NCBI RefSeq assembly: GCF_036577625.1 | Contig: NZ_JARBDC010000075.1 | Coordinates: 124,001-188,000 of the forward strand | Length of the DNA stretch: 64,000 nt | From: Paenibacillus_AB sp036577625 | GTDB lineage: Bacteria > Bacillota > Bacilli > Paenibacillales > NBRC-103111 | Direction of reading: 5' to 3' | Shown here: positions 1 through 9,247 of the stretch, piece by piece | Layout of the letters: each line of letters opens with the position of its first letter | Position numbering within the stretch: the first letter of the stretch is position 1 | Made by a program: the position numbers and the translations under genes | Notes under the pieces: generated by a model | The model's input: the letters and a program-made list of their open reading frames with translations, nothing else | What the model was told of the DNA's origin: nothing | The model's database searches: none

Positions 1-27
1 AAAGGGAGCAGGCATACCTGCTCCCTT
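1..27 (-). terminator. Intrinsic terminator of the M60 peptidase gene
   Basis: A perfect 11-bp stem (positions 2-12 with 17-27) closes a CATA loop. Read on the minus strand it is followed by TTT at the window edge, so the U-tract is cut off. It lies about 240 bp downstream of the stop of the minus-strand gene at 264. Nothing else is recognised between 28 and 263. Confidence 0.75.
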
Positions 28-263
28 CGCTTCCTTCCTTACCGCTGCCCCGAGGACAATTTCCCGTTCCCTGGTTATCTTCGACCTGAAGGGCCACCCT
101 CGGCCATGCGGGGCAGGCTCGACCCAGCCAGTGACTCCGGGCCACGCAAGCAGATTACCTCGATCTCGCATATCATCTTCGACCTTGCAGGTTTGCGGTC
201 GCCGGTCACGAGCGCTGCGCTCACGCCGCGTTCGGACGGAAGCCGGAGCGCACATCCGCCGGT

Positions 264-3200
264 TTAACGATTATTCGCGCTCTCCAAATACCGGATGTCC
301 GCGAGCAGCAAGCTTGCAAAGCCCGCGTCGATCTGCTTGCCCGCCTGGGCGTTCACTTCGTTTTCGAGCGCATGAAGCGTCTGCAGCGCCTGCTCGTTGT
401 CGCCCTGCTTCTTCCGGAGCTGTTCCGCCTTCGCGAGCAAGCTTTGCAAAACGCCCCGGTTGGCAATCCAACCTTTCTCGCCCGCCGTACGCAGCACGTC
501 GCCCAGTTGGTCGACGCCGACGACGACTTCGAAAGCGAACGATTTCGTCGTCGTATTCCCCGCATGGTCCGCAGCCGTAACGCGGAGCGTATGCCCGCCG
601 ACCGATAACGTAAGCGGCTCGATAACGATCGGGCCGCCGATCGCCGCACCGTCCAGCTCGTACACGGCGCTCGCCACTCCGCTCAGCGGGTCGGCGACAT
701 GTACGTCGATGGCGATCGGGGCCGTTTGGTAAACGGAGCCGGTGACGGTCGCTTCCACGGCCGGTCCGCTCTTGTCGATGCGCACGGTGGCCGTGCGGGC
801 GGCTTCCTCGTTCCCGGCCGCGTCCACGCTGTAATACCGGATCGTGTGCGTACCTTCGGACTCGATCAGGATCGTGCGGCCTTCGGCGTAAGGCGCGCCG
901 TCGACGCTGTAAAACGTCTTGGCGACGCCGCTTCCCTCGTCCGCGGCCGTCAGCGTGACCGTTTGCGCCGCGTTATGCCAGCCGGTCTTCGCATCGTCCG
1001 TCGTGACCGGGGGCGTTTGGTCGGCCGGGCGTTTGATGCGGATCGTTTTCGATACGTATTCGCTGGTCAGCCCGGCGTCGTCGATCATTCTCGCATAGAC
1101 GACCGTTTCGCCGTCCGTACGGATCATAAGCGGAGACGCATAGTTGGTCCACGTTCCTTTGTCGCCGATGCGGTACTGGCTTCTCGCCGGAACGCCCGGC
1201 GTCTGCGAGCCGCCGCTTACGAGCGTCACCGTCACGTCCGTCTTGTTCCAGCCGGTTTCGTCCGGCGCCGGGGACAACTCGATCGTCGGCGGAGCGAGCG
1301 GGTTCGTTTCCTTCAGCGTCCAGACCGGCGTTTGCGGCTCGGGCAGCCCCAGCGCCTGGACTTTGGCGCGCACCGCTTCCTTCGTATAAGGCACCGCCCA
1401 TTTATCGAAAAACGAGAGCAAGTTTTCGCCCGACAGCCGCGAAGCGGCGACGACGAACGTATCGATTTTTTGCTGATCGGTTTGCGGCAGCTCGCTCGCC
1501 GGCAGCTCGCGGTAATACGCATGCAGCGCCGTATGGAAGTCCCAGCCGTACGCGAGCTGCAGCTGCTTGAACAGGACGAGCTGTCCGAACAGGTCGAGCT
1601 GCGACGTATTGCCGTACGTTTTGCCCGGGATGTCGCTTAGGAGGTAGGCGAACGCCTTGTCGTACGAGTCTCTGCCCTGCGCGTCCCGGCTCAGCAGATT
1701 CGAAGCGTTGCCGAACTTTTCCTGCACGTACAGCGAATAAATGTTGACGGATACTTCGGTGATCGCGCTCCATTTCCACGGATTCGGCTGATACTCGTGG
1801 CCCGTTTCGTGCCAGATCCCCCAGCCTTTGTTTCGGACGTTTGCGACGTCGACGAGCCGCGCGCCCCAATTATCGAACATGATCGGGTATCCGGCGTGCG
1901 CGGAGCCGGCCGTAATCTGAACGTCGTCGACGTAGCGATACGGCAGCTCGACCGGGCTGCGATGCGGCGGCGGGCTGTCCGGAGACAAGCCGGCGAGAAC
2001 ATCCATATGGTCGACCATGGCGTCCCACGTTTCCATCAGCTGCGCCGGATCGTCCAGCCCGCGGATGAGGGAGGACGGTACGGTGACGACGGCGCGGCGT
2101 CCTTGCAGCTCGGCCCATGGCGCCGGGTAGCGGCGCACCGTGTTTTTCCAGTCGGCGGCGCTCGTTTGTCCGAGCACGAAATACGGCGCCTGCACGCCTC
2201 CGCTGACGGAGACGATCGCTTTCGTATCCGGCTTCGGCTGCGTCGGTATGAAGTAAATGAGGCCTCCGTACGCGCTCTGGATCGTATTCGCGCCCGGCGC
2301 GAGCGTCTGCCGCTTCGTCACGATCGGAATGCGCTCCCAAACGTCCTTGCTCGATAAATTGTCGGTATGGGTGCCGATCTGCACGTCAAGACCGGATACT
2401 CCGGCCGGTACGTCGACGACGATCGGCTTGCCCGGGGGCGCGTATAGTCCGGTGCTGATCCAGGTGCCGGGCGGCCGGTACATGCGCAAATAGCCGTAAT
2501 CCGGGTAATCGAAATCGACCTCGATCGCTTTGCCGTTCACGACCTGGGCGTTTTCCGGCACGACGCCCGGAAAATGGTCGGCGAACGGCGACTTGGCGGG
2601 CGCGGCCTCCTGGCCCGTTTTGTTCAGGACGAAGGCGAGCAGCGCGCTGCTGTAAGGCGCCTTCGACCGGTCGAGCGGGAAGGAGAGGCTTGCGAGATTG
2701 CTGATATCGTTTTGAATGGCGGGATAAAGCGGACTGTTCGGCGTCAAGGCTTGAACCGTGCCGCCCAAGATGGACGCCATGATCGTCAGCTTCGTTTTCG
2801 CATCCGCGCCCGGCGGTCCGAGCTTCACCTGCCCGATATCGAGCGTGCCGGCTTCGATCGCCTTCGCCTGCGAGACGAGCGTCAGCACGTGCGCGCCGTT
2901 CGCTTGTAGGGCGGTCGGGGCGGGGAGCGTGCCGTTCGTTTTGGTCGCGGTATTGTTCATCAGCCCGAGCCCGAACACGTTCAGCAGACGCTGGATCGGG
3001 TAGTCGACGCCGAGACTCGCCGTTTTCCCTTTGTAGCTGTCGCCCAAATAATTGGAGGCGTACGTCTCGAGCACCCAGCCTTTGGCGGCGACCGCGATGC
3101 TGCCGCCGCCCCGCACGTAAGCTTCCAGGTACGGGATATCGGCGTCCGACGTTTGGAAAATCGGGAAATCGACATAGGCGACCGGGTACCGGGCCGGGTC

Positions 3201-3767
3201 GAGCTCGGCCGACGACCAGCTGTCGATACGTTTCAGATCGATCGGCAGCGCCGGGTTGACCTGGAACCGGCCGGACGGGGACGTCGTAATCATTTGCAGC
3301 CGGCCGCGTCCGGCGAGCGCATCCTCGTAGTCGACGACGCCCGGGTTTGCCGTTTTGCTGTCCTGCGTCAGCCACAGCAGGCTGTTGCGGACGAGCTTCA
3401 GCCTGTCCGGGTCCGACGGCTCGGAAGGCTTGAAATACAGGTCGTCGCCGGCCAAGTAAACGCGCCCTTTGCCGTATCGCGCCGCGGCGATGTTCGGAGT
3501 GGTGGACGGGCTTATGGCGACGTTGAACGCCTGTTCCCCGATGGCGCTGACGCCGCCGCTGTTCGACGACGAATACGTCGGAATGCCGGCCAAATCTTTG
3601 TACAGGACGGCCAAGTCGTTTTGCAGCGTTTCGTTCGACGTTGTCGCCGCTGCCGCCGACGGCTCGGCCGCGGCCGATTGGGCATAGGCTGCTGTCTGAC
3701 CGGCTGAGGCTGCCATCGTAATCAGGCTTAGCGACACGATCGTCCATTTTTTGAACGAATGAATCAT
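264..3767 (-). CDS. Secreted M60-family (enhancin-like) metallopeptidase with Ig-like and FIMAH-like C-terminal domains
   Basis: A 1167-residue exported zinc peptidase, probably acting on mucin-like or other glycoproteins as known M60 enzymes do. A signal peptide spans about residues 1-30 (KKW then a hydrophobic core, cleavage near AYA-Q). The gluzincin motif HETGH is near residue 652, in GIWHETGHEYQ, with a following glutamate in ITEVSVN. Residues about 870-1080 hold beta-sandwich repeats of the OmpL47/Ig type (SQYRIGDKGTW, FYSVDGAPY). The last ~80 residues form a helical FIMAH-like module (GWIANRGVLQSLLAKAE). The paralogue at 3920-6187 lies upstream on the same strand with about 150 bp between and no clear terminator, so co-transcription is likely. 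Family and localisation are confident; the substrate is inferred. Confidence 0.88.
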   Translation of the reverse strand: MIHSFKKWTIVSLSLITMAASAGQTAAYAQSAAAEPSAAAATTSNETLQNDLAVLYKDLAGIPTYSSSNSGGVSAIGEQAFNVAISPSTTPNIAAARYGKGRVYLAGDDLYFKPSEPSDPDRLKLVRNSLLWLTQDSKTANPGVVDYEDALAGRGRLQMITTSPSGRFQVNPALPIDLKRIDSWSSAELDPARYPVAYVDFPIFQTSDADIPYLEAYVRGGGSIAVAAKGWVLETYASNYLGDSYKGKTASLGVDYPIQRLLNVFGLGLMNNTATKTNGTLPAPTALQANGAHVLTLVSQAKAIEAGTLDIGQVKLGPPGADAKTKLTIMASILGGTVQALTPNSPLYPAIQNDISNLASLSFPLDRSKAPYSSALLAFVLNKTGQEAAPAKSPFADHFPGVVPENAQVVNGKAIEVDFDYPDYGYLRMYRPPGTWISTGLYAPPGKPIVVDVPAGVSGLDVQIGTHTDNLSSKDVWERIPIVTKRQTLAPGANTIQSAYGGLIYFIPTQPKPDTKAIVSVSGGVQAPYFVLGQTSAADWKNTVRRYPAPWAELQGRRAVVTVPSSLIRGLDDPAQLMETWDAMVDHMDVLAGLSPDSPPPHRSPVELPYRYVDDVQITAGSAHAGYPIMFDNWGARLVDVANVRNKGWGIWHETGHEYQPNPWKWSAITEVSVNIYSLYVQEKFGNASNLLSRDAQGRDSYDKAFAYLLSDIPGKTYGNTSQLDLFGQLVLFKQLQLAYGWDFHTALHAYYRELPASELPQTDQQKIDTFVVAASRLSGENLLSFFDKWAVPYTKEAVRAKVQALGLPEPQTPVWTLKETNPLAPPTIELSPAPDETGWNKTDVTVTLVSGGSQTPGVPARSQYRIGDKGTWTNYASPLMIRTDGETVVYARMIDDAGLTSEYVSKTIRIKRPADQTPPVTTDDAKTGWHNAAQTVTLTAADEGSGVAKTFYSVDGAPYAEGRTILIESEGTHTIRYYSVDAAGNEEAARTATVRIDKSGPAVEATVTGSVYQTAPIAIDVHVADPLSGVASAVYELDGAAIGGPIVIEPLTLSVGGHTLRVTAADHAGNTTTKSFAFEVVVGVDQLGDVLRTAGEKGWIANRGVLQSLLAKAEQLRKKQGDNEQALQTLHALENEVNAQAGKQIDAGFASLLLADIRYLESANNR

Positions 3768-3919
3768 GCTCTCACCCCGCGAATCGATTTCCGGACTGAC
3801 CTGCTGCTATTGTGCTGCCTAACGTTCGCGGCGTCGTTTTTCCAGGCTGACGCCGCCTTTTCGAACCGACCGTGCAATCATTCACCCCCTTTCCGGCAGG
3901 CCGGCCTTGACGGGCGGGC

Positions 3920-6187
3920 TTATTCCCCGGGCTCCTTCCACGTCCAAAAGTCCGCGTCCGGCTCCGGCAAGCGCAGCGCCGCCACTTCCGCCCTCGCTTC
4001 CTCGGTATAGGGCCAGCCCCATTTGTCGAAAAACGTCAGCAAATTGTCGCCGCTCACCCGGCTCATCATGACGACCAGTCGGTCGAGCTTCTGCCCGTCG
4101 GTGCGCGGCAGCTCCTCCTCGGGCAGCTCGCGGTAGGCGACGTGCAGCCTCGTATAGAAGTCCATGCCGTACTTGAGCTGCAGCTGCCGAAGCATGACCA
4201 GCCGTTCGAAAAAGCCGATGTCGCCGAAATGCTTTCCCGGCTTCTCGCTGTTGACGAACTCGAGCGCGTTGTCGTAGTGCGTCCGGCCTTCCTTGTCGGC
4301 GGTAAACAGCCGGGACCGGTTGCCGTAACGATCCTGCATATGGAGCGAATGCAGGTTGACGGTCACCTCGACGATCAGCCCCCAAAACCACGGAACTTGC
4401 TGGTAATTGTGGCCGAGCTCGTGCCAAAATCCCCAGCCGCTTTTGACGTCGCGCACCTTGGCGAAATCGGTCGCGTCCCGGCCCGCGGGCTCGATCGGAA
4501 TCATGATCGGATAGCCGGCGTGCATGTAGCCGGCGCTGATTTGCCGGTCGGCGACGATCCGGTGCGGACGGTTCGGGCTCCGATGCGGCAGCGGGTTATC
4601 CGGCGCGACGCCGATCAGCCGGTCGAATTGGTCGACCATCGCGTCCCAATCCGCCATCAGCCGCCGCGGGTTTTCCAGCTCGCGCACGCAGTCGGACGGA
4701 AGCGTCAAAATGATGCGCGCGCCCCGCAGCTCGGCTACCGGCGCGGGAGCTCCGCGCAGCGTGCGGTTCCACGCCTCGTCGCTCGTCTGCCCGGCGACGT
4801 AGTAAGGCGCTTGCACGGCGCCGCTCACCGTTATCGTCGCGACCGTCCCCGGCTTCGGCCGGGTCGGAATGAAGTAAACGAGTCCGCCGTACGGACTGCC
4901 GAGCCGGTTCGTTCCCGGCGCGAGCTTCGTGCGAAGCGCGATGAGGGGCGCGCGATCCCATTTGGACAGATGAAACAGCGTATCGGTATGCGAGCCGATC
5001 TGCACGTCCAAATCGTCGGTTCCGTCAGGGACGTCGAACTCGATCGTTTGTCCGGGCGGCGCGTAAAGCCCCGTGCTCTGCCAGGTTCCGGGGGCGTACA
5101 GCGTGCGCAAATAACCGAGGTCGTCGTAGCCGAAATCGACCCGCACGGGCACGTTTCGGAGGATGTCCGCGCCGTCCGCGACCCGGCCGGGAAACAGGTC
5201 GGCGTAAGGCGATTTGCCGCCGTCGGGAGCGAGGCTCGCCCGCTTAAAGCGGCGCACGAGCAAAGCTCCCGTATGCGGCATGGCGGACCGGTCGAGCGGA
5301 AGCGGGACGTCCGGCAAGCTTCGTTCGTCTTCTTGAATGCGCCGGTAGAGCGGGCTGGCGTCCGTCAACGACTCGATCGTTCGGCTGAGCACGGCCATGA
5401 CGGCTTCCGTTTTTTGTTTGGCGTTCGCCTCTAGCGGTCCGATCGGGATGTCTTCGATGGAAAGCGCGCCGGCTTCGACCGATTTCGCTTTGTCGAGCAG
5501 GAAAAGAGCGTGCGCATGCATCGCTCTTTCCGCGGAAAGCTTCGGCAGCGGGTCGGCGGCGCTCCAAACGGCCACATTGCCGAGCAAGCCGAGCCCGGCT
5601 TTGTTCAGCAGCTTTTGCAGCGGATATTCGTTTAACGGAATCGGGCGGCCGGCCGGGGAAAGCTTCTCCTCGAGCTCCCACCCCTTTGCGGCGACGATGA
5701 CGGCTCCGCCGCTCTTGATATAGGCTTCGGCAAACGGTACGTCGGACTCGCTCAGCGATTCGTCAAGCAAGGCGAGCGGATACCGCCGCGGGTCCGGGCG
5801 CTCGGCCGCCCAACTTGCAAGGCGGACCGGTTCGAAGGAGGAGGAAGCCCTCGCTTCGCGCGATGCGGGAAGCAGGATGGCGATTTTGCCGCCGAAGACC
5901 GGGCCGCTGTCTTGCGTAAGCCAAGCCGTTACGTTACGCGTCAACGACTCCCGCGCGCCATCTCCGGCCGCGGCGATATCGAAGCAGCTTTCGTGTCCGG
6001 CCGCGACAACGCGACCGTCTCCGTAACGCGCTGCGGCTATAAACGGGGTGGAGCGGCCCGCCGCGACCGGAAACGCCGTTTCGCCTATGGCGGTGACGCC
6101 TCCGGTTTCCGCGAACGTCGGGATGCCGTCCAAGCCTTGATAGAACAAGTCCAAATCGCTGTCGAGCTTTTCCAAAAAAAATCGCAT
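3920..6187 (-). CDS. M60-family metallopeptidase, short paralogue without signal peptide
   Basis: A 755-residue paralogue of the neighbouring M60 gene. N-terminal motifs match (GLDGIPTF versus DLAGIPTY; IAAARYGDGRV versus IAAARYGKGRV) and HELGH sits near residue 585, followed by the EVTVNLHSL glutamate. It has no recognisable signal peptide and lacks the Ig-like and FIMAH-like C-terminal modules, so it ends soon after the peptidase domain. The ATG at 6187 was chosen because AAAAAAGGAG lies 10 nt upstream; an in-frame start at 6226 has no such site and falls across an operator palindrome. It sits at the head of a long leader carrying two identical LacI-type operators. A cytoplasmic M60 protein would be odd: either export is non-classical or the signal sequence has been lost. 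Confidence 0.85.
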   Translation of the reverse strand: MRFFLEKLDSDLDLFYQGLDGIPTFAETGGVTAIGETAFPVAAGRSTPFIAAARYGDGRVVAAGHESCFDIAAAGDGARESLTRNVTAWLTQDSGPVFGGKIAILLPASREARASSSFEPVRLASWAAERPDPRRYPLALLDESLSESDVPFAEAYIKSGGAVIVAAKGWELEEKLSPAGRPIPLNEYPLQKLLNKAGLGLLGNVAVWSAADPLPKLSAERAMHAHALFLLDKAKSVEAGALSIEDIPIGPLEANAKQKTEAVMAVLSRTIESLTDASPLYRRIQEDERSLPDVPLPLDRSAMPHTGALLVRRFKRASLAPDGGKSPYADLFPGRVADGADILRNVPVRVDFGYDDLGYLRTLYAPGTWQSTGLYAPPGQTIEFDVPDGTDDLDVQIGSHTDTLFHLSKWDRAPLIALRTKLAPGTNRLGSPYGGLVYFIPTRPKPGTVATITVSGAVQAPYYVAGQTSDEAWNRTLRGAPAPVAELRGARIILTLPSDCVRELENPRRLMADWDAMVDQFDRLIGVAPDNPLPHRSPNRPHRIVADRQISAGYMHAGYPIMIPIEPAGRDATDFAKVRDVKSGWGFWHELGHNYQQVPWFWGLIVEVTVNLHSLHMQDRYGNRSRLFTADKEGRTHYDNALEFVNSEKPGKHFGDIGFFERLVMLRQLQLKYGMDFYTRLHVAYRELPEEELPRTDGQKLDRLVVMMSRVSGDNLLTFFDKWGWPYTEEARAEVAALRLPEPDADFWTWKEPGE

Positions 6188-6208
6188 GTTCACTCGGCTC
6201 CTTTTTTG

Positions 6209-6222
6209 TTGAAACGTTTCAA
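6209..6222. promoter_or_regulatory. LacI-type operator, proximal copy (TTGAAACGTTTCAA)
   Basis: A perfect 14-bp palindrome directly abutting the Shine-Dalgarno of the M60 gene that starts at 6187. An identical copy lies at 6479-6492, with centres exactly 270 bp apart. The 5-2-5 symmetry around CG is typical of LacI-family operators and differs from the 14-bp CcpA cre pattern. Repression by looping between the two is inferred. Confidence 0.7.
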
Positions 6223-6287
6223 TCATTAAGAAAAAAACGATGTTCGGTCGAATTCGGTTGCGCCGCCGCGTCCCGGGCGGGAAGTCG

Positions 6288-6301
6288 TAAAAACGCTTAC
6301 A
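6288..6301. promoter_or_regulatory. cre-like site
   Basis: On the minus strand this reads TGTAAGCGTTTTTA, matching the CcpA cre consensus TGWAANCGNTNWCA at all but one position. It lies in the roughly 300-nt leader of the M60 gene between two LacI-type operators, suggesting carbon catabolite control. Confidence 0.45.
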
Positions 6302-6478
6302 AAATCATGTGTCGCAGAATCGTCCGCCGACGCTTTGCATAGCCGTTCGTCCGGGGTCGTCGCCCAATAATCGGTCGCCGGAATCGAGGCTTGCGGCCGA
6401 TCGCTATGTTTGCGCTACGCGGATGACGGGCATACGTCGAAGCTGTGTGAGGTTGGGCGGAGAAAGTTGAAGATGATG

Positions 6479-6520
6479 TTGAAACGTTTCAATCTTAAAC
6501 CGTAATCGATCGATTGTCAA
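6479..6520 (-). promoter_or_regulatory. Promoter with distal LacI-type operator for the M60 peptidase genes
   Basis: On the minus strand TTGACA (6515-6520) and TAAGAT (6492-6497) are separated by 17 bp, a near-ideal sigma-A promoter. The palindrome TTGAAACGTTTCAA (6479-6492) starts at the -10 and covers the expected start site. Transcription would produce a 5' leader of about 300 nt before the start codon at 6187. Apart from the two operators and the cre-like site, nothing is recognised in that leader. Confidence 0.8.
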
Positions 6521-6534
6521 TATTATACATCGGC

Positions 6535-6568
6535 AAAAACAAAAGCACCCGATCCGGCGGTCGAGTGC
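6535..6568 (-). terminator. Intrinsic terminator of the polysaccharide deacetylase gene
   Basis: On the minus strand an 8-bp stem GCACTCGA/TCGGGTGC (one G-U pair) is followed by TTTTGTTTTT. It separates the deacetylase gene from the M60 promoter immediately downstream. Confidence 0.85.
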
Positions 6569-6627
6569 CTTTGTCTTAAACGTTTGGTGTCAACGAAATC
6601 GGTACCCGTTTAACGGGACGTTCCGCT

Positions 6628-7548
6628 TTAGCTGCGCTGTCCGCCGACCAGCTCCGGCACGGTGACGAACGTATAGCCTTGCTGCTTCAAATAATCGATC
6701 AATTGCGGCAGCAGCTCGACGGTGTTGTCCAGCTTGCCGTCTTTGCCGCCGAAGCAGTGCATCAGGATTATGCCTTCCGGCTTCGTATGCTTTTTGACGT
6801 TTTCCAGCATTTCGCTCGGAGGCGTGCCCGCCCAGTCGCGGGTGTCCACGGTCCAGCCGATCAGCCGGCGCCGCTCGGCTTCGACAATTTTCTTCACGTT
6901 GTCGTCGGCCGCTCCGTACGGAGGGCGGAACAGATCGGTCGTCGTACCGAGCGTCTTGCGGATCGCCTCGTCCGTTTTGACGATTTCGTCGCGGACTTGC
7001 TCCGCCGTCCGTTTCGTCAATTTGGCGTGATCCCACGAATGGTTGCCGACGGCGTGGCCTTCCTTGACGATCCGCTTCAGCATTTCGCCGTTTCGCGACA
7101 CTTGAACGCCGACGACGAAAAAGGTCGCCTTCACGTCGCATTTTTTCAGCTCGTCGAGAATAAGCGGCGTATACTTCGGGTCCGGTCCGTCGTCGAACGT
7201 CAGCGCGACCCGCTTCACTTTGACCGGCGGCTTCGCCGGTTGGCCCGCGGATTCGTCGACGGTCCGTTCGCGCTGAACGGCCGCCTCCGCAGCGGCCGCC
7301 GATTCGTTTCCGGCGCCGCCCGGCGTCTTGCGATCCGCGGAGATATCCGTATGCGACACGGACGGAGCGGCCGCCGTTTTCGCCGGCGCGGCGACGGTAT
7401 CCGGCGGTTTCGCCCCGGCCTTGTCCCCGATCGCGAGCGCTAAGCTCTCATCGCCCGATACGAGGGCGGTCTCGCTCGTGTAGCCGGTAAAAATAAGCAG
7501 CATGATTCCGCAAACGGCAAGCAATTTCCAGCCTCTGTGTCTCCCCAT
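6628..7548 (-). CDS. Polysaccharide deacetylase (NodB domain), exported
   Basis: A 306-residue carbohydrate esterase 4 protein, likely deacetylating peptidoglycan or chito-oligosaccharide outside the membrane. The N-terminus has a hydrophobic segment (about residues 9-24) acting as signal peptide or anchor, then a low-complexity Ala/Pro-rich linker to about residue 110. The NodB domain follows: TFDDGPD (motif 1), HSWDH (motif 2, metal-binding histidines), RPPYGA (motif 3), a WTVDTRDW segment (motif 4) and LMHCFGG (motif 5). In motif 5 the usual Asp after the His is replaced by Cys, though the catalytic His is kept. It is followed by its own terminator and faces away from the amidase gene at 7762. 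Confidence 0.88.
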   Translation of the reverse strand: MGRHRGWKLLAVCGIMLLIFTGYTSETALVSGDESLALAIGDKAGAKPPDTVAAPAKTAAAPSVSHTDISADRKTPGGAGNESAAAAEAAVQRERTVDESAGQPAKPPVKVKRVALTFDDGPDPKYTPLILDELKKCDVKATFFVVGVQVSRNGEMLKRIVKEGHAVGNHSWDHAKLTKRTAEQVRDEIVKTDEAIRKTLGTTTDLFRPPYGAADDNVKKIVEAERRRLIGWTVDTRDWAGTPPSEMLENVKKHTKPEGIILMHCFGGKDGKLDNTVELLPQLIDYLKQQGYTFVTVPELVGGQRS

Positions 7549-7761
7549 ATCCTTTCGTATCCTCTCTCTATCGGTCGCGCCGTTTTCATATTCTATTAGA
7601 CGTCGGGCGAGGGCTGCAAGTTTTGCAAGTTTCGAGCCGGTTCAACATTTTTTTGCGAGGTTCCCGGTAACGAAACCGGTACTGTCGGCATTTGTTTCTC
7701 TTTGTCGGGAATGGTACATTAATCATGGTAGAATAAACCGGAGAAAACAAAGAGGGCTGCT

Positions 7762-8889
7762 ATGAAACCTATTATGCGGAAGGCGATATTGGCCGGCGGC
7801 GTCGTGCTCGGCGCCTGGCTCATTTCGGCGGAGCAGGCGAGCGCCGACACGTATACGGCGAAGGTGGCGGCGGATACGCTCAACGTCCGCGCGGAGCCGG
7901 CAGGCCGTTCGAGCATTGTAGGCTCGCTCGCCAAAGGAGCGACCGTAACCGTTTCCGAGGAATCGTACGGCTGGGCGAAAGTGCAGACGGGCAACAAAAC
8001 GGGCTGGGTCGCGGCCCACTATTTGATCAAAACGGGCGGTGCGAAGCCGGCTCCGAAGGGCGGCGTCAAAGTCGCCGCAGCGGGTACGGCGAAGACCGCG
8101 GGGACCGCGGCGGCCGGTGCGAAGGAAGGCGTCGTCACGGCGGACAAGCTGTGGCTGCGGGAAGGTCCGGGAACGGACAGCGAAGCGAAACAGCTGCTGC
8201 TCAAAGGGACGCGGCTGCGCATCACGGACAGCCGGAACGGCTGGATGCAGGTGCGGACGACGGGCGGCGCGGCCGGTTGGGTATCCGCGCGCTACGTGGA
8301 CGAGTCCGGCGGCGTTCAAACGGCGGCGGTCCGGAACGGAGGCGGGCTGAAAGGCAAGCTGATCGTTCTCGATCCCGGCCACGGCGGCGACGACCCGGGC
8401 GTCATCGGGACGACGTACAAGACCGAGGAGAAGAAGATCAACTTGAGCACCGCGCAATTTGTCGCCGAGGAGCTGCGCCGCGCCGGCGCCCGGGTCGTCA
8501 TGACCCGGACCGCCGACAAGGAGCAGCCCGAGCTGTCCGAGAGGGCGGAGGCGAGCAACAAGCAGCGGGCGGACGCTTTCGTCAGCATCCATTACAACGC
8601 CTCGCCGAAAAAAGTGTCCGGCACGCTCGTTTACTACTACTCCGTATCGAAAGACCGGGCGCTTGCCCGAAGCATCGAAGCGAGCCTCGCGAAAAGCGGC
8701 GGTCTGAAAAGCAACGGCATCTCGTTCGGCGATTACCACGTGCTGCGGGAAAACGATCGCCCTTCGGTATTGCTCGAGCTCGGGTTTTTGACCGATTCCC
8801 GCGACGAATCGGTCGTGCGCAAAAACGACTACCAGCGAAAGGCGGCGGCCGCCGTCGTTGCGGGATTGGCCGATTATTTCGCCGACTGA
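7762..8889 (+). CDS. N-acetylmuramoyl-L-alanine amidase with two SH3b domains
   Basis: A 375-residue secreted cell-wall hydrolase cleaving the lactyl-amide bond of peptidoglycan. A signal peptide (about 1-29, ending ASA) is followed by two bacterial SH3 domains (about 33-90, TLNVRAEP...VGSLAKG; and about 120-175, KLWLREGPG...GAAGWVSARYV). An Amidase_3 catalytic domain runs from about 195 to the end, with zinc ligands in DPGHGG, the downstream glutamate in TYKTEEKK, SIHYNA and the catalytic-site segment LLELGFLTD. Linkers are Ala/Gly/Lys-rich. Its architecture resembles CwlC/LytC-type autolysins. It stands alone; the next plus-strand gene has its own promoter. Confidence 0.92.
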   Translation: MKPIMRKAILAGGVVLGAWLISAEQASADTYTAKVAADTLNVRAEPAGRSSIVGSLAKGATVTVSEESYGWAKVQTGNKTGWVAAHYLIKTGGAKPAPKGGVKVAAAGTAKTAGTAAAGAKEGVVTADKLWLREGPGTDSEAKQLLLKGTRLRITDSRNGWMQVRTTGGAAGWVSARYVDESGGVQTAAVRNGGGLKGKLIVLDPGHGGDDPGVIGTTYKTEEKKINLSTAQFVAEELRRAGARVVMTRTADKEQPELSERAEASNKQRADAFVSIHYNASPKKVSGTLVYYYSVSKDRALARSIEASLAKSGGLKSNGISFGDYHVLRENDRPSVLLELGFLTDSRDESVVRKNDYQRKAAAAVVAGLADYFAD

Positions 8890-9006
8890 TCGCGGACCGA
8901 AATCATTCGCATAGATTCGCCCGAACGGATGGGTCGGGATTGTCGGCCGGACGGCGGGATACGCCCGAATGCCTCGCAGGGAAACAGCCGGCCGGGCGAA
9001 TCCTTT

Positions 9007-9063
9007 CCCATAAACGCAGCGAACGCGCACCTGGACAGGTGCGCGTCGTTTTGCGTTTATGGG
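9007..9063. repeat. 57-nt nested inverted repeat
   Basis: Two perfect 11-bp inverted repeats are nested: outer arms 9007-9017 and 9053-9063 (CCCATAAACGC) and inner arms 9023-9033 and 9036-9046 (ACGCGCACCTG). The structure could fold as one long hairpin. There is no proper T-run after it on either strand, so a simple terminator is not certain, although it lies about 120 bp after the amidase stop and could end that transcript. It may instead be a small RNA element or a remnant of a short transposable repeat. Confidence 0.6.
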
Positions 9064-9156
9064 ACTTTTGCCGCATGCGGCTGTGGCAGAAACGCGAGGG
9101 GGGCGCGGATAAGAGACGTTTGGGTCTTCTATTTTTGGCGCTAATACCGATAAGCG

Positions 9157-9180
9157 GGAAAAGACCGCCCGCAGGCGGTC
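9157..9180 (-). terminator. Terminator-like hairpin pointing left, no gene upstream
   Basis: GACCGCC (9163-9169) pairs perfectly with 9174-9180 around a 4-nt loop, and on the minus strand is followed by TCTTTT. No minus-strand gene ends here. A minus-strand TATAAT (9214-9219) lies about 35 bp upstream, so a very short antisense or small RNA is possible. Confidence 0.35.
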
Positions 9181-9247
9181 GGTTCATAAGCGATTTTGAA
9201 ATTTTCCCTGTGTATATTATACCACATCATTAAAATGAAAAACAGCC

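Noticed and set aside
131..3707. Long plus-strand open frames opposite the M60 genes, and similar long frames opposite other GC-rich genes
   Set aside because: Shadow frames produced by high GC content; Arg-rich translations, no ribosome binding sites and no recognisable domains.
3780..3919. 20-codon ORF (MIARSVRKGG...) between the two M60 genes
   Set aside because: The purine-rich sequence lies too close to the ATG, and the peptide has no distinguishing feature.
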